Shown: positions 12,559 to 12,631 of the stretch, piece by piece
Position numbering within the stretch: the first letter of the stretch is position 1
Layout of the letters: the number at the start of each line of letters is the position of its first letter
Assembly: GCA_008086245.1 (NCBI GenBank)
Contig: VSIX01000121.1
Coordinates: forward strand, 1 to 12,631
Direction of reading: 5' to 3'
Source: Candidatus Mcinerneyibacterium aminivorans
GTDB lineage: Bacteria; Macinerneyibacteriota; Macinerneyibacteria; Macinerneyibacteriales; Macinerneyibacteriaceae
DNA: 12,631 bases
Position numbers and translations under genes: made by a program
Notes under the pieces: model-generated
Told to the model about the DNA's origin: nothing
Seen by the model: the letters and a program-made list of their open reading frames with translations, nothing else
Database searches by the model: none

Positions 12559-12631
12559 TATTTATACAAATTTCCATAAATTTCATTATTAGATATATTT
12601 AAGTTAAATTATTATTGAAAAATAACTGTGA

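Larger units (their letters stand above)
12475..12631 (+). promoter_or_regulatory. Probable CRISPR leader, array expected beyond right edge
   Basis: Gene-free AT-rich DNA directly follows cas2, where I-B systems usually place the leader and array. It holds a 7-bp stem-loop (12478-12494), a 10-bp inverted repeat TTTCTGTCGA/TCGACAGAAA (12511-12520 and 12549-12558), and two copies of AAATTTC spaced 10 bases (12568-12574, 12578-12584). No CRISPR repeat is visible before the window ends. The leader call rests on position and the inverted repeat. Confidence 0.55.

Noticed and set aside
12475-12631. CRISPR repeats within the window
   Set aside because: No 28-37 base direct repeat occurs in the last 157 bases; only leader-like sequence is present.

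Overview
The window is low-GC bacterial DNA with purine-rich Shine-Dalgarno sequences before most genes. It holds one stand-alone gene and one complete CRISPR-Cas operon. The small A/T-loving codon set, the Lys/Asn/Ile-rich proteins, a Csh1/Csh2-type I-B cas set and a secreted PreP-like peptidase suggest a Firmicutes-type anaerobe. Halanaerobiales is my best guess and Clostridia or Fusobacteriota are alternatives. This placement is inference and no marker gene is present.

Left part (1-3328): about 240 bases without a recognisable gene, then a minus-strand gene for a secreted M16 (presequence-protease-like) zinc metallopeptidase, closed by a clear intrinsic terminator at 273-301. I move its start from a TTG at 3328 to the ATG at 3325.

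Middle (3326-4101): a 770-base divergent intergenic region. It holds several degenerate short tandem repeats, a 15-base direct repeat, GC-rich and AT-rich hairpins, and the putative cas promoter. Facing away from the cas genes is a possible small-RNA unit of about 70 nt. It has its own promoter-like and terminator-like sequences and a stretch that resembles the 3' end of a type I-B CRISPR repeat.

Right part (4102-12474): a tightly packed plus-strand operon in the order cas6-cas8b-cas7-cas5-cas3-cas4-cas1-cas2, a complete type I-B system. Cas1/Cas2/Cas4 would acquire spacers, Cas6 would process the crRNA, Cas8b/Cas7/Cas5 with a small subunit would form Cascade, and Cas3 would degrade the target. 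The small subunit Cas11b has no separate gene. A strong in-frame Shine-Dalgarno plus GTG inside cas8b (GTG at 6322) would produce it as a 131-residue product. After cas2 the last 157 bases look like a CRISPR leader with a 10-bp inverted repeat (TTTCTGTCGA/TCGACAGAAA). No CRISPR repeat is visible, so the array, if present, starts beyond the right edge.

The system is canonical overall. The points most worth checking are the internal cas11 start, the crRNA-like RNA candidate upstream of cas6, the leader inverted repeat, and a Ser in Cas4 where a metal-binding His is normally found.
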